Of a stretch of 64,000 bases of DNA, positions 31,547-41,200 are shown piece after piece. Source of the stretch: a bacterium (GTDB lineage Bacteria > Zixibacteria > MSB-5A5 > GN15 > FEB-12). The notes under the pieces are model-generated. The model saw only the letters and a list, made by a program, of their open reading frames with translations. It was not told the DNA's origin and made no database searches. A program made the position numbers and the translations under genes. The stretch lies in the NCBI GenBank assembly GCA_030612965.1, contig JAUWMW010000001.1:1-64000 (forward strand). Reading direction: 5' to 3'. Each line of letters starts with the position of its first letter. Within the stretch, counting starts at the first letter, position 1.

Positions 31547-32205
31547 CCACAATGCCTAAGAAGAAACCGAAAAAGAAGCGGATTAGGAAAGCCGCTACGA
31601 ACAAGAACACCTGGGGCAATCGCATCTCCGACGATGAAGGTGAGAAATTATACAAACTATGGGCAGATACCTATCGTGGCAAAGAAGGGTTCGCTGGACT
31701 GGCGCGACAGGTCAAGCGCCGTCGCACGTCGATCTCACAATATGCCAAGCGGCATGGCTGGGAATCTCGCTATCTAAAGATGCTCGAACGTCGAGAACGG
31801 AAAGTCGACGACGCCCTGGTCGAGCGGCATGTTGAGAAGGCGCATCTTATCGAACGAATGGCGGGCAGTGCCGTGCGTGCACTGTACGAAGAACAATACA
31901 TCCCGGACAAAGACGCACCCGGAGGTCAGCGCAAGGTGCTGGTTCTGAAAGCGGATGCCACGATCTCCGATGTCGTCCGGCTGATGAGATATGAAGATGA
32001 GTTGCGCGACAAATTCCCGACGCCTCCGGATGAGGCGACGTCGACGGTGCCGCAGGAGGTAGTCAGGAGCGTCCTCGGTGAGTTGACGCTCATCGGGCCG
32101 AAAGGTTTGGAGGCCCTCGGTAAATTGATCGTAGAAAAGGGACACCGGCTTGACCGGGAAAGACAACCGGACGATGGCGAAGATCACACGACCCTTACTG
32201 ACTAA
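31543..32205 (+). CDS. Small terminase subunit-like protein
   Basis: 220 aa from the ATG at 31543 (overlap with the previous stop). A Lys-rich start is followed by a helix-turn-helix ('GKEGFAGLARQVKRRRTSISQYAKRHGWESR') and a helical middle ('VDDALVERHVEKAHLIERMAG'), as in terminase small subunits that bind the packaging site. It sits directly before and overlaps the large subunit. The C-terminal ~60 residues are acidic. Confidence 0.7.
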   Translation: MTTMPKKKPKKKRIRKAATNKNTWGNRISDDEGEKLYKLWADTYRGKEGFAGLARQVKRRRTSISQYAKRHGWESRYLKMLERRERKVDDALVERHVEKAHLIERMAGSAVRALYEEQYIPDKDAPGGQRKVLVLKADATISDVVRLMRYEDELRDKFPTPPDEATSTVPQEVVRSVLGELTLIGPKGLEALGKLIVEKGHRLDRERQPDDGEDHTTLTD

Positions 32206-33826
32206 ATACCTGGAGATGCTGTTTATCATCGCCGAGTTGTGCGCAGCTACCAGGCGATTGATCGCACGTCACAGTATCGTATACTTTGCCTGGCATTATC
32301 TCGGCGTCTATCTCCCGTGGCATCAGGAGTTTTGGGTCCGGATGCTGTTGCGTTCAAAGCGGATCGTCATCCTGGGACCTCGAAACCACGGCAAGACAGA
32401 AGTGGTCTCAAAGATTCTCCCTCTGTGGCTGATCTGTTGCAATCGGAACATTCGCATTCTGATGGTCACAAAGTCATTGGAGCTGGCGCGACGTAATTCT
32501 ATGCTGATTCGTGGCGAGCTGGAGACGAACCAGAAGTTGATCGCCGACTACGGCGCCTTCTATCATCACAAAGAGTCACGCATCTGGCAGCAAGCGACTT
32601 GGCAAGTTGTTCGATCCAAAGCGATGAAGGACCCGACCTTCACGGCGGTCGGTTTGTTCGGTGCGGTAACCGGTAACCGCTGTGACGTTCTTATCCTGGA
32701 CGACGTGATCGATCAGGCTTCGGTGACCACACCCGAACAGATCGCCAAGTGCAAGGCGGAAATCCAGGGCACCTATTTCCCGCTGTTGGAACCGTCGGGC
32801 CAGACGTTCGCTATCGGTACGCGCAAGAACTTTAACGACATCTACGGTTTTCTTCTGAAGGCGCCCGGCTGGCAGGCGATAGTGCAGCAGGGCGTCCTCC
32901 GAATGCCCGCTAAGTGGCATGTTGAAAAGCTGGAGGAACCGTGGATCGATGAGGACGGCTTTGAACGATTTGAGCGCGTGGTGATCGACGGCGCCGATCG
33001 TGGTGTCGTGCTCTGGCCCGAGGTGCGCCCGATCGAGTGGTGCCTGGAGCAAAAGCTGATCATGGGCACGCCCTTATGGGAGCGTGAGATTCAGAACAAC
33101 CCGGTCGATGAAGAAACGGCCATGTTCCCTATGAAGAACCTGAAGCAGTGCACGGACGAATCGTTGTCTTATATCGACGGACGGATCACGCCGCGCATCC
33201 GTCGACAATACCTGGCCATCATTGCCGGATGCGATCCGGCTATCGTCACCACGAAGCAGGATGCCGAGCGCAAGGACTCCGACTATATGTGCATGTATGC
33301 CATAGGTGTCCGGCGTGATGGCACTCGCGACCTGTTGGCCGTGCATCATGAACGCGGCCTCTCGCCCTCGAAGGTCCAGAAGGCGATCAAAGCGTTCTGT
33401 CGCCGGGTCTCACCGCTCAGGATGGCCGTGGAGTCGAACGCTTTCGGTATCTTGCACATTGATATGATCATAGAGGAAACGGACCTGCCAATCATTCCAC
33501 ACATCACGGGACTGAACAAGCACGACGCCTACGAAGGTGTTGGCCACATGGGTATGCTGTTTGAAAATCTCAAGTTCCGTCTGCCCTACCAAACAGATGA
33601 GGATAAGCGTCGAACGGACGATCTCATTCAAGAGCTGCACGCTTTCGGTGCGGACATTCACGATGATATGGTTATGGCTCTTTGGATCACCTGCTTTGCC
33701 ATCCTGCGGTTCCTGCGAGGCAAGGCCCTGGTCAGAAAGAGAACACGACAAAGGATAGGTAACAATGTCGAAGAAGAACAAACTACAGAAGCAACGGTCG
33801 GCGAAGAAGCGCCTGTCGAAGGATAG
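32174..33826 (+). CDS. terL: Large terminase subunit
   Basis: 550 aa from the ATG at 32174. A TTG at 32150 is an alternative. ATPase: Walker A GPRNHGKT (68-75) and Walker B DVLILDD (171-177), with coupling 'AIGTRKNFND'. Nuclease: 'IIAGCDPAI', 'RMAVESN' and the C-terminal 'HDDMVMAL', the three acidic sites of the RNase-H-like domain. It packages and cuts concatemeric DNA. It overlaps the portal gene by 62 bp. Confidence 0.92.
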   Translation: MAKITRPLLTKYLEMLFIIAELCAATRRLIARHSIVYFAWHYLGVYLPWHQEFWVRMLLRSKRIVILGPRNHGKTEVVSKILPLWLICCNRNIRILMVTKSLELARRNSMLIRGELETNQKLIADYGAFYHHKESRIWQQATWQVVRSKAMKDPTFTAVGLFGAVTGNRCDVLILDDVIDQASVTTPEQIAKCKAEIQGTYFPLLEPSGQTFAIGTRKNFNDIYGFLLKAPGWQAIVQQGVLRMPAKWHVEKLEEPWIDEDGFERFERVVIDGADRGVVLWPEVRPIEWCLEQKLIMGTPLWEREIQNNPVDEETAMFPMKNLKQCTDESLSYIDGRITPRIRRQYLAIIAGCDPAIVTTKQDAERKDSDYMCMYAIGVRRDGTRDLLAVHHERGLSPSKVQKAIKAFCRRVSPLRMAVESNAFGILHIDMIIEETDLPIIPHITGLNKHDAYEGVGHMGMLFENLKFRLPYQTDEDKRRTDDLIQELHAFGADIHDDMVMALWITCFAILRFLRGKALVRKRTRQRIGNNVEEEQTTEATVGEEAPVEG

Positions 33827-35414
33827 GATCGTCCAGACGCCGGACGGTGCGATGAGTGTCCACATGGTGTCGGTGGGCAAGGCGAGTGGTCCGTTGACCA
33901 CGTCGACGCAGTCTAACATCCTGGACCCGTTCAGGACGGACTATACCGGCAACAGGATATTGGCTCCGCCGTATCCGCTGGAGACATTGGCGCAGATGTG
34001 CGAATACTCGGCGCCGCTGTCGCAGTGTATCGCTGTTTACACGTCGAACATCGTAGGCTTCGGGATCGACCTCGTCCGGGCACGCTGGACGGCTGACACT
34101 GAGGAAGACAGCGAAAAGAAGTTGCCACCGGAAGCAGACACCGAGTATATGCGTCTCATGCAGTTGTTCAACTACGCCAACCGCAAGGAATCGTTTGTGA
34201 CGCTCATGCGGACGGTGTTCAAGGATCAAGAGAACTGCGGCATGGGTTATGTGGAGGTGGTGCGCAACCGCGCCGGTGAGATCGCCACACTTTTGCGACT
34301 ACCAGCACACACCGTGCGATGGACGCCCAAGGATGCGGAGTGGACTGAGTTCACGCAGCGCGTGCTCGGTGAGGGCGGTGAATATGTCGACATCCCACGA
34401 ACCGACCGCTTTCGGCGCTTCGTTCAACGGGTGAACGGTAAGAAAATGTACTTCAAGGAATGGGGTGATCCGCGTCCGATCTCAAAGTCAACAGGCAAGC
34501 CCCTGGCGGCCAATTCAAGGGCGGACGCTGCTAACGAAGTGATCATCTTCGAGCAAGAGGCGGTCCGCACTACCTATCCGCTGCCCCGATGGATGCCGAA
34601 TATGATGGGTATCCTGGGTGCTCACGACGCCGACACGGTCAACTATCTGTTCTTCCAGAACAAGTCGATTCCGCCGCTCATTGTTACAGTATCGGGCGGA
34701 TCGCTCACCGGCGAGACCGTGGACAAGCTCGGAGACTTCTTTGACAAAGAGATCAAAGGCCTGGACAGCTTTGAGCGGGTGCTCATCCTGGAGGCCGTAC
34801 CCGCTGAGGTCGGTTCGTTTGAAGGTGAAAAGGTCAGTCCGGTCAAGATCGAAGTGCAACCGCTCACACAGTTTATCAAAGAGGATGCTCGTTTCCTTCT
34901 GTACCGGGAGGCCGTGGCCAAGTCTATCCGCGGTGATTACCGGTTACCTCCCGTATTGCTCGGTATGTCTGAAGACTACAATCGTGCTACTGTGATTGAG
35001 GCGGTGCGATCCGCTGAAGAACAGGTCTTCCGTCCGGAGCGCACGCCCATTGAATATGTTATCCAGACGACCATCATGGCGGACATGGAAATCAAGTATT
35101 GGGAATTCAATTTCCTCGGGGGTAAAACGTCCGACTACGCTGCCATGCTCGAAGCTATCTCCGGCGTCAAGGAGATGATTCCTGTCGGGCAGGTTCAGAA
35201 GATTGTCCAGATGATGTTGAACGAACCGACTGAGGATATTCCGGAGGCTCTATTCCAGACGCTTCTGTCAGAGCTGCAAGCGGCGATCAATGAACCTGCT
35301 CCCCTCCCGCCTAGTGCCAAAACCACACCGGAGCAACAGGAGGGCTTGGTTGAAAAGCTGGTTGACCTCAGACATCAATTAGAGAAACGACTGGAAGAAA
35401 GGAAGGCCGGATAA
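33765..35414 (+). CDS. Portal protein (PBSX-type)
   Basis: 549 aa. The stretch 'PYPLETLAQMCEYSAPLSQCIAVYTSNIVGFG' and later 'FFQNKSIPPLIVTVSGGSLTGE…DKLGDFF', then 'LRYREAVAKSIRGDYRLPPVLLG' (with LLYREA here), match PBSX-family portal proteins. It forms the dodecameric DNA gate at a capsid vertex. It follows terminase as usual, and the long overlap with terL suggests coupled translation. The C-terminus is a coiled coil ('EGLVEKLVDLRHQLEKRLEER'). Confidence 0.88.
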   Translation: MSKKNKLQKQRSAKKRLSKDRIVQTPDGAMSVHMVSVGKASGPLTTSTQSNILDPFRTDYTGNRILAPPYPLETLAQMCEYSAPLSQCIAVYTSNIVGFGIDLVRARWTADTEEDSEKKLPPEADTEYMRLMQLFNYANRKESFVTLMRTVFKDQENCGMGYVEVVRNRAGEIATLLRLPAHTVRWTPKDAEWTEFTQRVLGEGGEYVDIPRTDRFRRFVQRVNGKKMYFKEWGDPRPISKSTGKPLAANSRADAANEVIIFEQEAVRTTYPLPRWMPNMMGILGAHDADTVNYLFFQNKSIPPLIVTVSGGSLTGETVDKLGDFFDKEIKGLDSFERVLILEAVPAEVGSFEGEKVSPVKIEVQPLTQFIKEDARFLLYREAVAKSIRGDYRLPPVLLGMSEDYNRATVIEAVRSAEEQVFRPERTPIEYVIQTTIMADMEIKYWEFNFLGGKTSDYAAMLEAISGVKEMIPVGQVQKIVQMMLNEPTEDIPEALFQTLLSELQAAINEPAPLPPSAKTTPEQQEGLVEKLVDLRHQLEKRLEERKAG

Positions 35415-36802
35415 TGGGGTTCAGTGATTCCATCGGCCAAGTCATACAAGGTGATTGCCTCCAAGTCATGCGAACCATGCCGGATGAATGCATCGATACG
35501 ATCATCACCGACCCACCTTATGGTCTGAAGTTCATGGGCAAAGAGTGGGATCATGGCGTTCCGGGTGTACCGTTTTGGTCTGAAGCATTGCGAGTCGCCA
35601 AGCCGGGCACGATGCTTCTGGCGTTCGGAGGCACGAGGACTCACCACCGCCTGATGGTGGCTATCGAAGATGCTGGCTGGGAGATTCGGGACTGCATGAT
35701 GTGGCTATATGGATCTGGGTTTCCGAAGTCGCTGGATATTTCAAAGGCTATCGACAAGAAGGCGGGTGCGAAGCGGGAGGTAATAAAGGAGCATCCTAAT
35801 CCGGCCACGACCCTCGGCAATAAACAAACGATGGATGGCGGAGAAGCGCAAGACTTTGTTTCGCTGACCGCTCCCTCTACCGACGCCGCCAAAGAATGGG
35901 ACGGCTACGGCACTGGTCTCAAGCCCGCATGGGAGCCGATCATCGTTGCTATGAAATCGCTGGACGGCACGTTTGCAGCTAACGCCTTAGAACACGGCGT
36001 GGCTGGGTTCAACATAGACGGAGGGCGGATAGCGACAGGAGAGTCGTTGGCTGGTGGCGGGCCTGTGCGCCGATCTGCAATGGCGGGCGACTCTCGAACG
36101 GGTGCAGCATTAGGTCTGTTTGCCCCGGGGAAAGAAAGACAACCATTCCAACAACCTCAAGGCCGTTGGCCCGCGAACCTTGTGCTATCGCATACGCCGG
36201 AGTGCCGGGAAGTCGGGACGAAAAAGGTTAAAGGTTCATCGTCACAGTCCTCAATCGGACAAGGCAGTGGCAAAAAGTCAAAGGTATATGGACAGGCACC
36301 AAGTATTGTGACCACGGCTTATTCGAGTCCTGACGGCACGGAGACCGTCGCCGCTTGGGAGTGCTCAGAAGATTGTCCGGTGCGGTTGCTGGATGAACAG
36401 AGCGGAGAACGTAAGGCGGCCCCTCATGGGCCTAACATCAAAGCCAAGGGTTTGTTTGGCGTGGAGCCGGGACATCGCGGATTCTCCGATACTGGCGGCG
36501 CGTCTCGCTTCTTCTATTGCGCCAAAGCGTCCTCGTCTGAACGCAATGCCGGTCTGCCCGAAGGTCACAAGAACACACACCCGACAGTCAAGCCGCTGAA
36601 GCTGATGGAGTGTCTCTGTAAGCTAACAGCAACACCGACTGGCGGGATCGTCCTCGACCCTTTCGCTGGTAGTGGTTCAACTTTGTTGGCCGCTCAGAAT
36701 GTTGGGCGACCGTTCATCGGGATAGAATTGGACGAAGAACATTGTGAAACCGCCAGATATCGTTTAGGCGGCACCCTCTTTTCAAAGGCGGCGACAGCAT
36801 GA
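35414..36802 (+). CDS. DNA methyltransferase, N6-adenine-type (DPPYGL)
   Basis: 462 aa. 'IITDPPYGLKFMGKEWD' (motif IV, DPPY at 33-36) and C-terminal 'LDPFAGSGSTLLAAQNVGRPFIGIELDEEHCETA' (motif I) define a beta-class enzyme. The 'GFPKSLDISKAIDKKAG' block is common in phage N6-adenine enzymes. It is inserted between portal and head genes. The ATG overlaps the portal stop (TAATG). It is the third methyltransferase in the window. Confidence 0.9.
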   Translation: MGFSDSIGQVIQGDCLQVMRTMPDECIDTIITDPPYGLKFMGKEWDHGVPGVPFWSEALRVAKPGTMLLAFGGTRTHHRLMVAIEDAGWEIRDCMMWLYGSGFPKSLDISKAIDKKAGAKREVIKEHPNPATTLGNKQTMDGGEAQDFVSLTAPSTDAAKEWDGYGTGLKPAWEPIIVAMKSLDGTFAANALEHGVAGFNIDGGRIATGESLAGGGPVRRSAMAGDSRTGAALGLFAPGKERQPFQQPQGRWPANLVLSHTPECREVGTKKVKGSSSQSSIGQGSGKKSKVYGQAPSIVTTAYSSPDGTETVAAWECSEDCPVRLLDEQSGERKAAPHGPNIKAKGLFGVEPGHRGFSDTGGASRFFYCAKASSSERNAGLPEGHKNTHPTVKPLKLMECLCKLTATPTGGIVLDPFAGSGSTLLAAQNVGRPFIGIELDEEHCETARYRLGGTLFSKAATA

Positions 36803-36823
36803 CAACCGGACAGGAGTTATAAT

Positions 36824-37366
36824 ATGGCGACAGCGGCTTTTACCGCGTACAAGTGCACCGGCGCCAACGCGGCCACCGAGACCGACAGCGTCAAGAATCC
36901 ATGCTTCTTGAATAGCGATGAGCACAGTACAGATACCGGCGCCCACAGGGTAGGTGTGCCCGACGCGGCATCCAGCCCCAACCAAAGCTATGAGGTCTAT
37001 CTGCGGCTGAAGTGCATCACGGCCCCAAACAACGACTGTGACAACTTCAAATACTGGGGACCATCAGAGCAGCCGGACTATATGGACACGCCGGGTAACA
37101 AACTGACTATCATGGTTGCCACGACGGCCACGGGAGCAACACCGACCGACAACGTCTCCACTGTGGCCACCACCGTTCAGCACACGAATTACAACGGGCC
37201 TGACCCGGGCAGCCATTTGGCTATTGGTGTCGTCCCAGGTGACGACGTTATCGATGCTGTTGGTGAGTACACCGATTATATCGTGTGTCAGTTGAAGGTC
37301 GAGGACGAGGCGCAGCGCGGCGAGATGGCCACGTTGCCTTTTTACATCGAGTATGATGAGGCTTAG
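36824..37366 (+). CDS. Virion structural protein (decoration/fibre-like)
   Basis: 180 aa after ACAGGAGT. Beta-rich. 'NFKYWGPSEQPD' and the C-terminal 'IDAVGEYTDYIVCQLKVEDEAQRGEMATLPFYIEYDE' resemble a small family of phage structural proteins coded near tail or head genes. The function is unknown. Its position before the giant protein suggests both belong to one external structure. Confidence 0.55.
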   Translation: MATAAFTAYKCTGANAATETDSVKNPCFLNSDEHSTDTGAHRVGVPDAASSPNQSYEVYLRLKCITAPNNDCDNFKYWGPSEQPDYMDTPGNKLTIMVATTATGATPTDNVSTVATTVQHTNYNGPDPGSHLAIGVVPGDDVIDAVGEYTDYIVCQLKVEDEAQRGEMATLPFYIEYDEA

Positions 37367-37369
37367 AAC

Positions 37370-37717
37370 ATGACCGATTCGTGGGCCAAGATATACCAGT
37401 ACGAACTGACCTTTGCCGATGGGCGGGTTGTTCGGCAGGCGGATGAGGATATCAAGATGGTGGACTTCGTCCGCAAGTACGGTCGCATGGTCAAGATAAC
37501 TCTCGTGCCACAACAATCTGAGCTGGCGGAGCACTATGCTCTCATCCCGGAAGGAATGGATCCCGTCTACCGACGCCGCATCCTATTGAAAAACGGCACG
37601 CAACTTGAACGCCTCCGCTTTGTCATTGGATGGTCTACCGGCAAGGCTCGCAATCTCATTGCTGTCGATGCCGCTACCGGTGCGGTTGAATTGTTATTGC
37701 CGGAGGCTGGCAAATAG
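37370..37717 (+). CDS. Hypothetical protein
   Basis: 115 aa, 3 bp after the previous gene. It alternates strands and helix ('KIYQYELTFADGRVVRQADEDIKMVDFVRKYG'). 'IPEGMDPVYRRRILLKNG' could be a small beta domain. No family is recognised. Confidence 0.5.
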   Translation: MTDSWAKIYQYELTFADGRVVRQADEDIKMVDFVRKYGRMVKITLVPQQSELAEHYALIPEGMDPVYRRRILLKNGTQLERLRFVIGWSTGKARNLIAVDAATGAVELLLPEAGK

Positions 37718-37789
37718 ATGGCAACGATCACTCGCAGACCTACGGGTAACACCTTACTGATGGAGCCGGAAAACTACAATGGACAGTAA
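37718..37789 (+). CDS. 23-aa micro-ORF
   Basis: ATG right after the previous stop. GGAGG lies 13 nt upstream (long spacing). The product starts MATITRRPTGNT. It overlaps the next gene by 11 bp. Weakly supported. Confidence 0.3.
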   Translation: MATITRRPTGNTLLMEPENYNGQ

Positions 37790-38261
37790 GATCATGGTGG
37801 AAGAGCGAGAGTATAAAGACTTAGTCGAATATAGACCCCAGCAAGAGGGGAATATCATATTAGAGAAAGTTCTGCACAAGGGCGGTGATCTCTTTCAGTT
37901 TACAAGAGCAGAGAGAATCAGGATCAAGGACGATACGTATTTTTGGGAGCTTGTGGAAATGATTGACGGGGAGAGGTCTGCGGTAATGAACGATCATCCG
38001 GTGATGCGGGAAAGCTACCGTAAGGCGTTTGACGATTTCAGCGGGGACATTCTGGTCGGCGGGCTGGGGATCGGTCTGATGTTTTCCTACATTAAGGAGT
38101 TCTCCTGTATTGACGTAGTAGAAAAGGACGCTCGAATAATCAAGATCGTCGGACCTTACTTCGCCGGACTGAAGGGGGTCAACATAATCGAGGGTGATAT
38201 TATGACGATCGACGAACGGTTCACGCCCCACGCTGACATTGTTAGGCACTGGGAGTATTGA
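37779..38261 (+). CDS. SAM-binding-like protein, C-terminally truncated
   Basis: 160 aa. 'GDILVGGLGIGLMFSYIKEFSCIDVVEKDARIIKIVGPYFAGLKGVNIIEGDI' is a Rossmann SAM/spermidine-synthase-like core (GGxGxG, then an acidic residue at the end of the next strand). Related proteins continue past 'D-I-V/I' into 'y.DiW' and more strands. This one stops after nine further residues ('HADIVRHWEY'), directly at the start of the giant gene. It looks like a truncated or minimal methyltransferase fold. An internal ATG at 37794 is an alternative start. Confidence 0.55.
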   Translation: MDSKIMVEEREYKDLVEYRPQQEGNIILEKVLHKGGDLFQFTRAERIRIKDDTYFWELVEMIDGERSAVMNDHPVMRESYRKAFDDFSGDILVGGLGIGLMFSYIKEFSCIDVVEKDARIIKIVGPYFAGLKGVNIIEGDIMTIDERFTPHADIVRHWEY

Positions 38262-41200
38262 TGGCTACCGCTATATTAAGACCGGACGGGGATGGTTATT
38301 TAACAGAGTGGCTAAATCCATCTGGGGGCAACCATTATCTTCAAGTCGATGAAGCATCTCCTGATGATGCAGTTACAGTTATAGCTCATCCGGCTGTTGC
38401 CAATGTTACTCCGTTTTTAAGATTAAGCAGCACGAATGGACTGGGAACATTAACAGCATTAGTTAATAATACCTGGACAACACATAGTGAAGTGATAGCA
38501 AAGCCTGGCGGAGGTTCTTGGACCTATACTGATTTGGCATCACTTGAGGTGGGGATCATCGGTGATGCGACTGTCGATGTGTATGACAGTTTCACGCTAA
38601 GCGCCTGGGGCGAGGGTGATGTAACAATCAATTCGGTTACCGTTTATTTCAGGGGGATGAAAACACTCGGTAAGCTTGCCGAAGGTTATATTACACAGAT
38701 TTATGTTCAGGTGGATTATTCGGCGGCGGCCACCGATGAAGCTCCGACCTCCCTGGAATGTGATCGGCAAACGAACCCGACCGGCGTTGGCGACACGCCC
38801 ATTTTCACCGCACTCTACCAAGCAGAGGGCGACAGCGGCACCGCAGACCGGTACAAAATCGAGGTGGATGACAACAGTGACTTCGCCTCGCCCAAGTGGC
38901 AGAGCGGGGAGCAGACTTTGTCACCGACCTGCACAGATGGGCAGCGTTGCACCGAGATTGCCTATGGTGGCACTTCCTTACAGTCGGACGTGACCTACTA
39001 TTGGCGGATCCAGCTTTATCAAAGCGGTCGCACCCCCACCTGGTCGACCGGGACCAACACGTTCGCGGGCGTCAATCGGGATTGGGAAGACGCGGAATAT
39101 CCCGTTCGGCGTAAGTTGACCGTGAACGCAGACCATGACGGGATAGCATCGGGAGAATTGTTGTCCTTTGATTTCGAGACCGGCAAGCGAATCATTCTGG
39201 CGTCTGACGGTTGTTTTGACGAAGCTATTCAGGCGAGCGGCGGATTCTCTATCGCTCGCCATGCCGGGCGCACACATATCGCATATCTTTCCAAGCTGGA
39301 ATCTGTGGATGCGAAACTGGGCATTCGGATCGTGACGCTCAATGCGATCACCGGAGAGCAGGGAACATCCCATTATATCGACACTTCCGGGAGCACGTAT
39401 GACACCCACTTCTTTCCAACCTTAGATGTGACGCCGGATGGATACCTGCATTGCTTCTACGGTGCGCATGGTGGCTCTTACAGATATCGACGCAGCAAAT
39501 ATCCCAATGAGAGCGGATCGCTCTCGACCGACCATACCGACGCCGCGATGTGGGTTCGTGCCGACACCGGGGCGGACGCCTATATGACGATTAGTGGTTT
39601 CACCGGAACCTATGCTATCCCGTTCCACATTGCCAGCGGCAATGATGCGGGACGTCTTTATTGTTTCTGTCGGTCAGGGACGTCGTACAGATACATCTTC
39701 GTGTATTCGGACAATTCTGGCGTGAGCTGGAGTGCCGTGCACACCATGATTGATGATACCAGCGCAAGCCACTATCGAGTTTATATGTACGGCGTGCGGT
39801 TCGACCGCAAAGAACAGCGATTGCATATTTCGTGGACTCACAACCACGCCGGTGATGTCGAGAAAGGTATTTGGTACGCCTACTGCGACTATGACGAAAC
39901 CGATGGCTCAAGTCTTGACGTCGGCTTGAACATCTGGCGTTGGGCCGATGGTACTCTTGCCGGTCGCACAAAGACAACGGGCGCGCAGGCGCCGATAGAT
40001 TATACTCTCGCGGAGGCTATCACCACCTCGGCCAGCGAGTTATCAAAGGTCTTTACCGAGACGCTTGTGATCGACAAGAACGGTGATCCGGTTGTGTTCT
40101 GGGAACAGAAGTTCAATCAGGGAACGAATCTGTGGGCGCACCAGACGAACCTGATGTGTGCGCGGTGGTCGGGATCCGCTTGGGTCATCTACTGCATCAG
40201 CGACCAGGTCAATACCAAGTTGCGGGTGCGCAGGTCGAGCGTTGCCATTGGACTGGATAAGGACGGGGTGATCCATGCTATTATGCCGGTGGCTTCAAAA
40301 ACACAATGGCGACAACTGGCTACTGGTGATGATGATGATGTTGGTGTCACGCTCGCGAGCGGCACGGACAACTATGCCATGATTGACGATGGCTTCAGTC
40401 GGATCGATCAGGCGACCTGGCTCAAGATGTCGGCGGTGGGTAGCAAGGCCAGCTTCACGCACGGCACCAGTAACGCGGATGATATCAATAAGATATTCAG
40501 CGTCGAGGTTGTTGCCTTCGCTAAGTCGACCGGCAGCGCGTCGAGCATAAAGCTCTACCTTGACGACGGCACATCATCTGACCTTGCAACAGCTCAGACG
40601 ATTTCGACTTCGGCGATAACCCGATACACGAAAGAATGGACAACGAACCCCTTCACGGCTGCGGCTTGGGCCTCTGGTGATATTGCCGGATTGCGGTTCG
40701 GCGTACAGTGCGAAAGCACCAACGAAGTGCAGATTTGGAGCGTCTTTATGCGCTTCACGTTCATGCGTTCGACTGATGAGAATCTGGGTGCGGCCGAACT
40801 GCACGAATTGACATCCAGCGATAACGGAGTTACCTGGCAGATACAGGAGCGCAGCCGTAATAGCATGATCGGGGTGCCGATGATGAACCATCCTCATCAT
40901 CTTACCGGCGATGTTTTTCAAGCGATCTGGACCTCCGGGCACGACGTTTTCTACTACAGCAACGAACGCTTCGGTCTGATGTTGCCGACCGGTCTTGACG
41001 TTCGCATTCTGCATGGGGCGACGGAGATCGATAGGGTTGCAACATATTGGAATCTCAATAAGTCTCGGATATCTTTCAAAGCACAAGAGGCTATCACCGC
41101 AGGCAAAATAGCCGGCGCCTCCGACTATTACCTGGAATATGGCAATCGCAACGCTGATAACGATGTGCAGGGTGCACCTGCGGATGTCTGGCAGGGTTTC

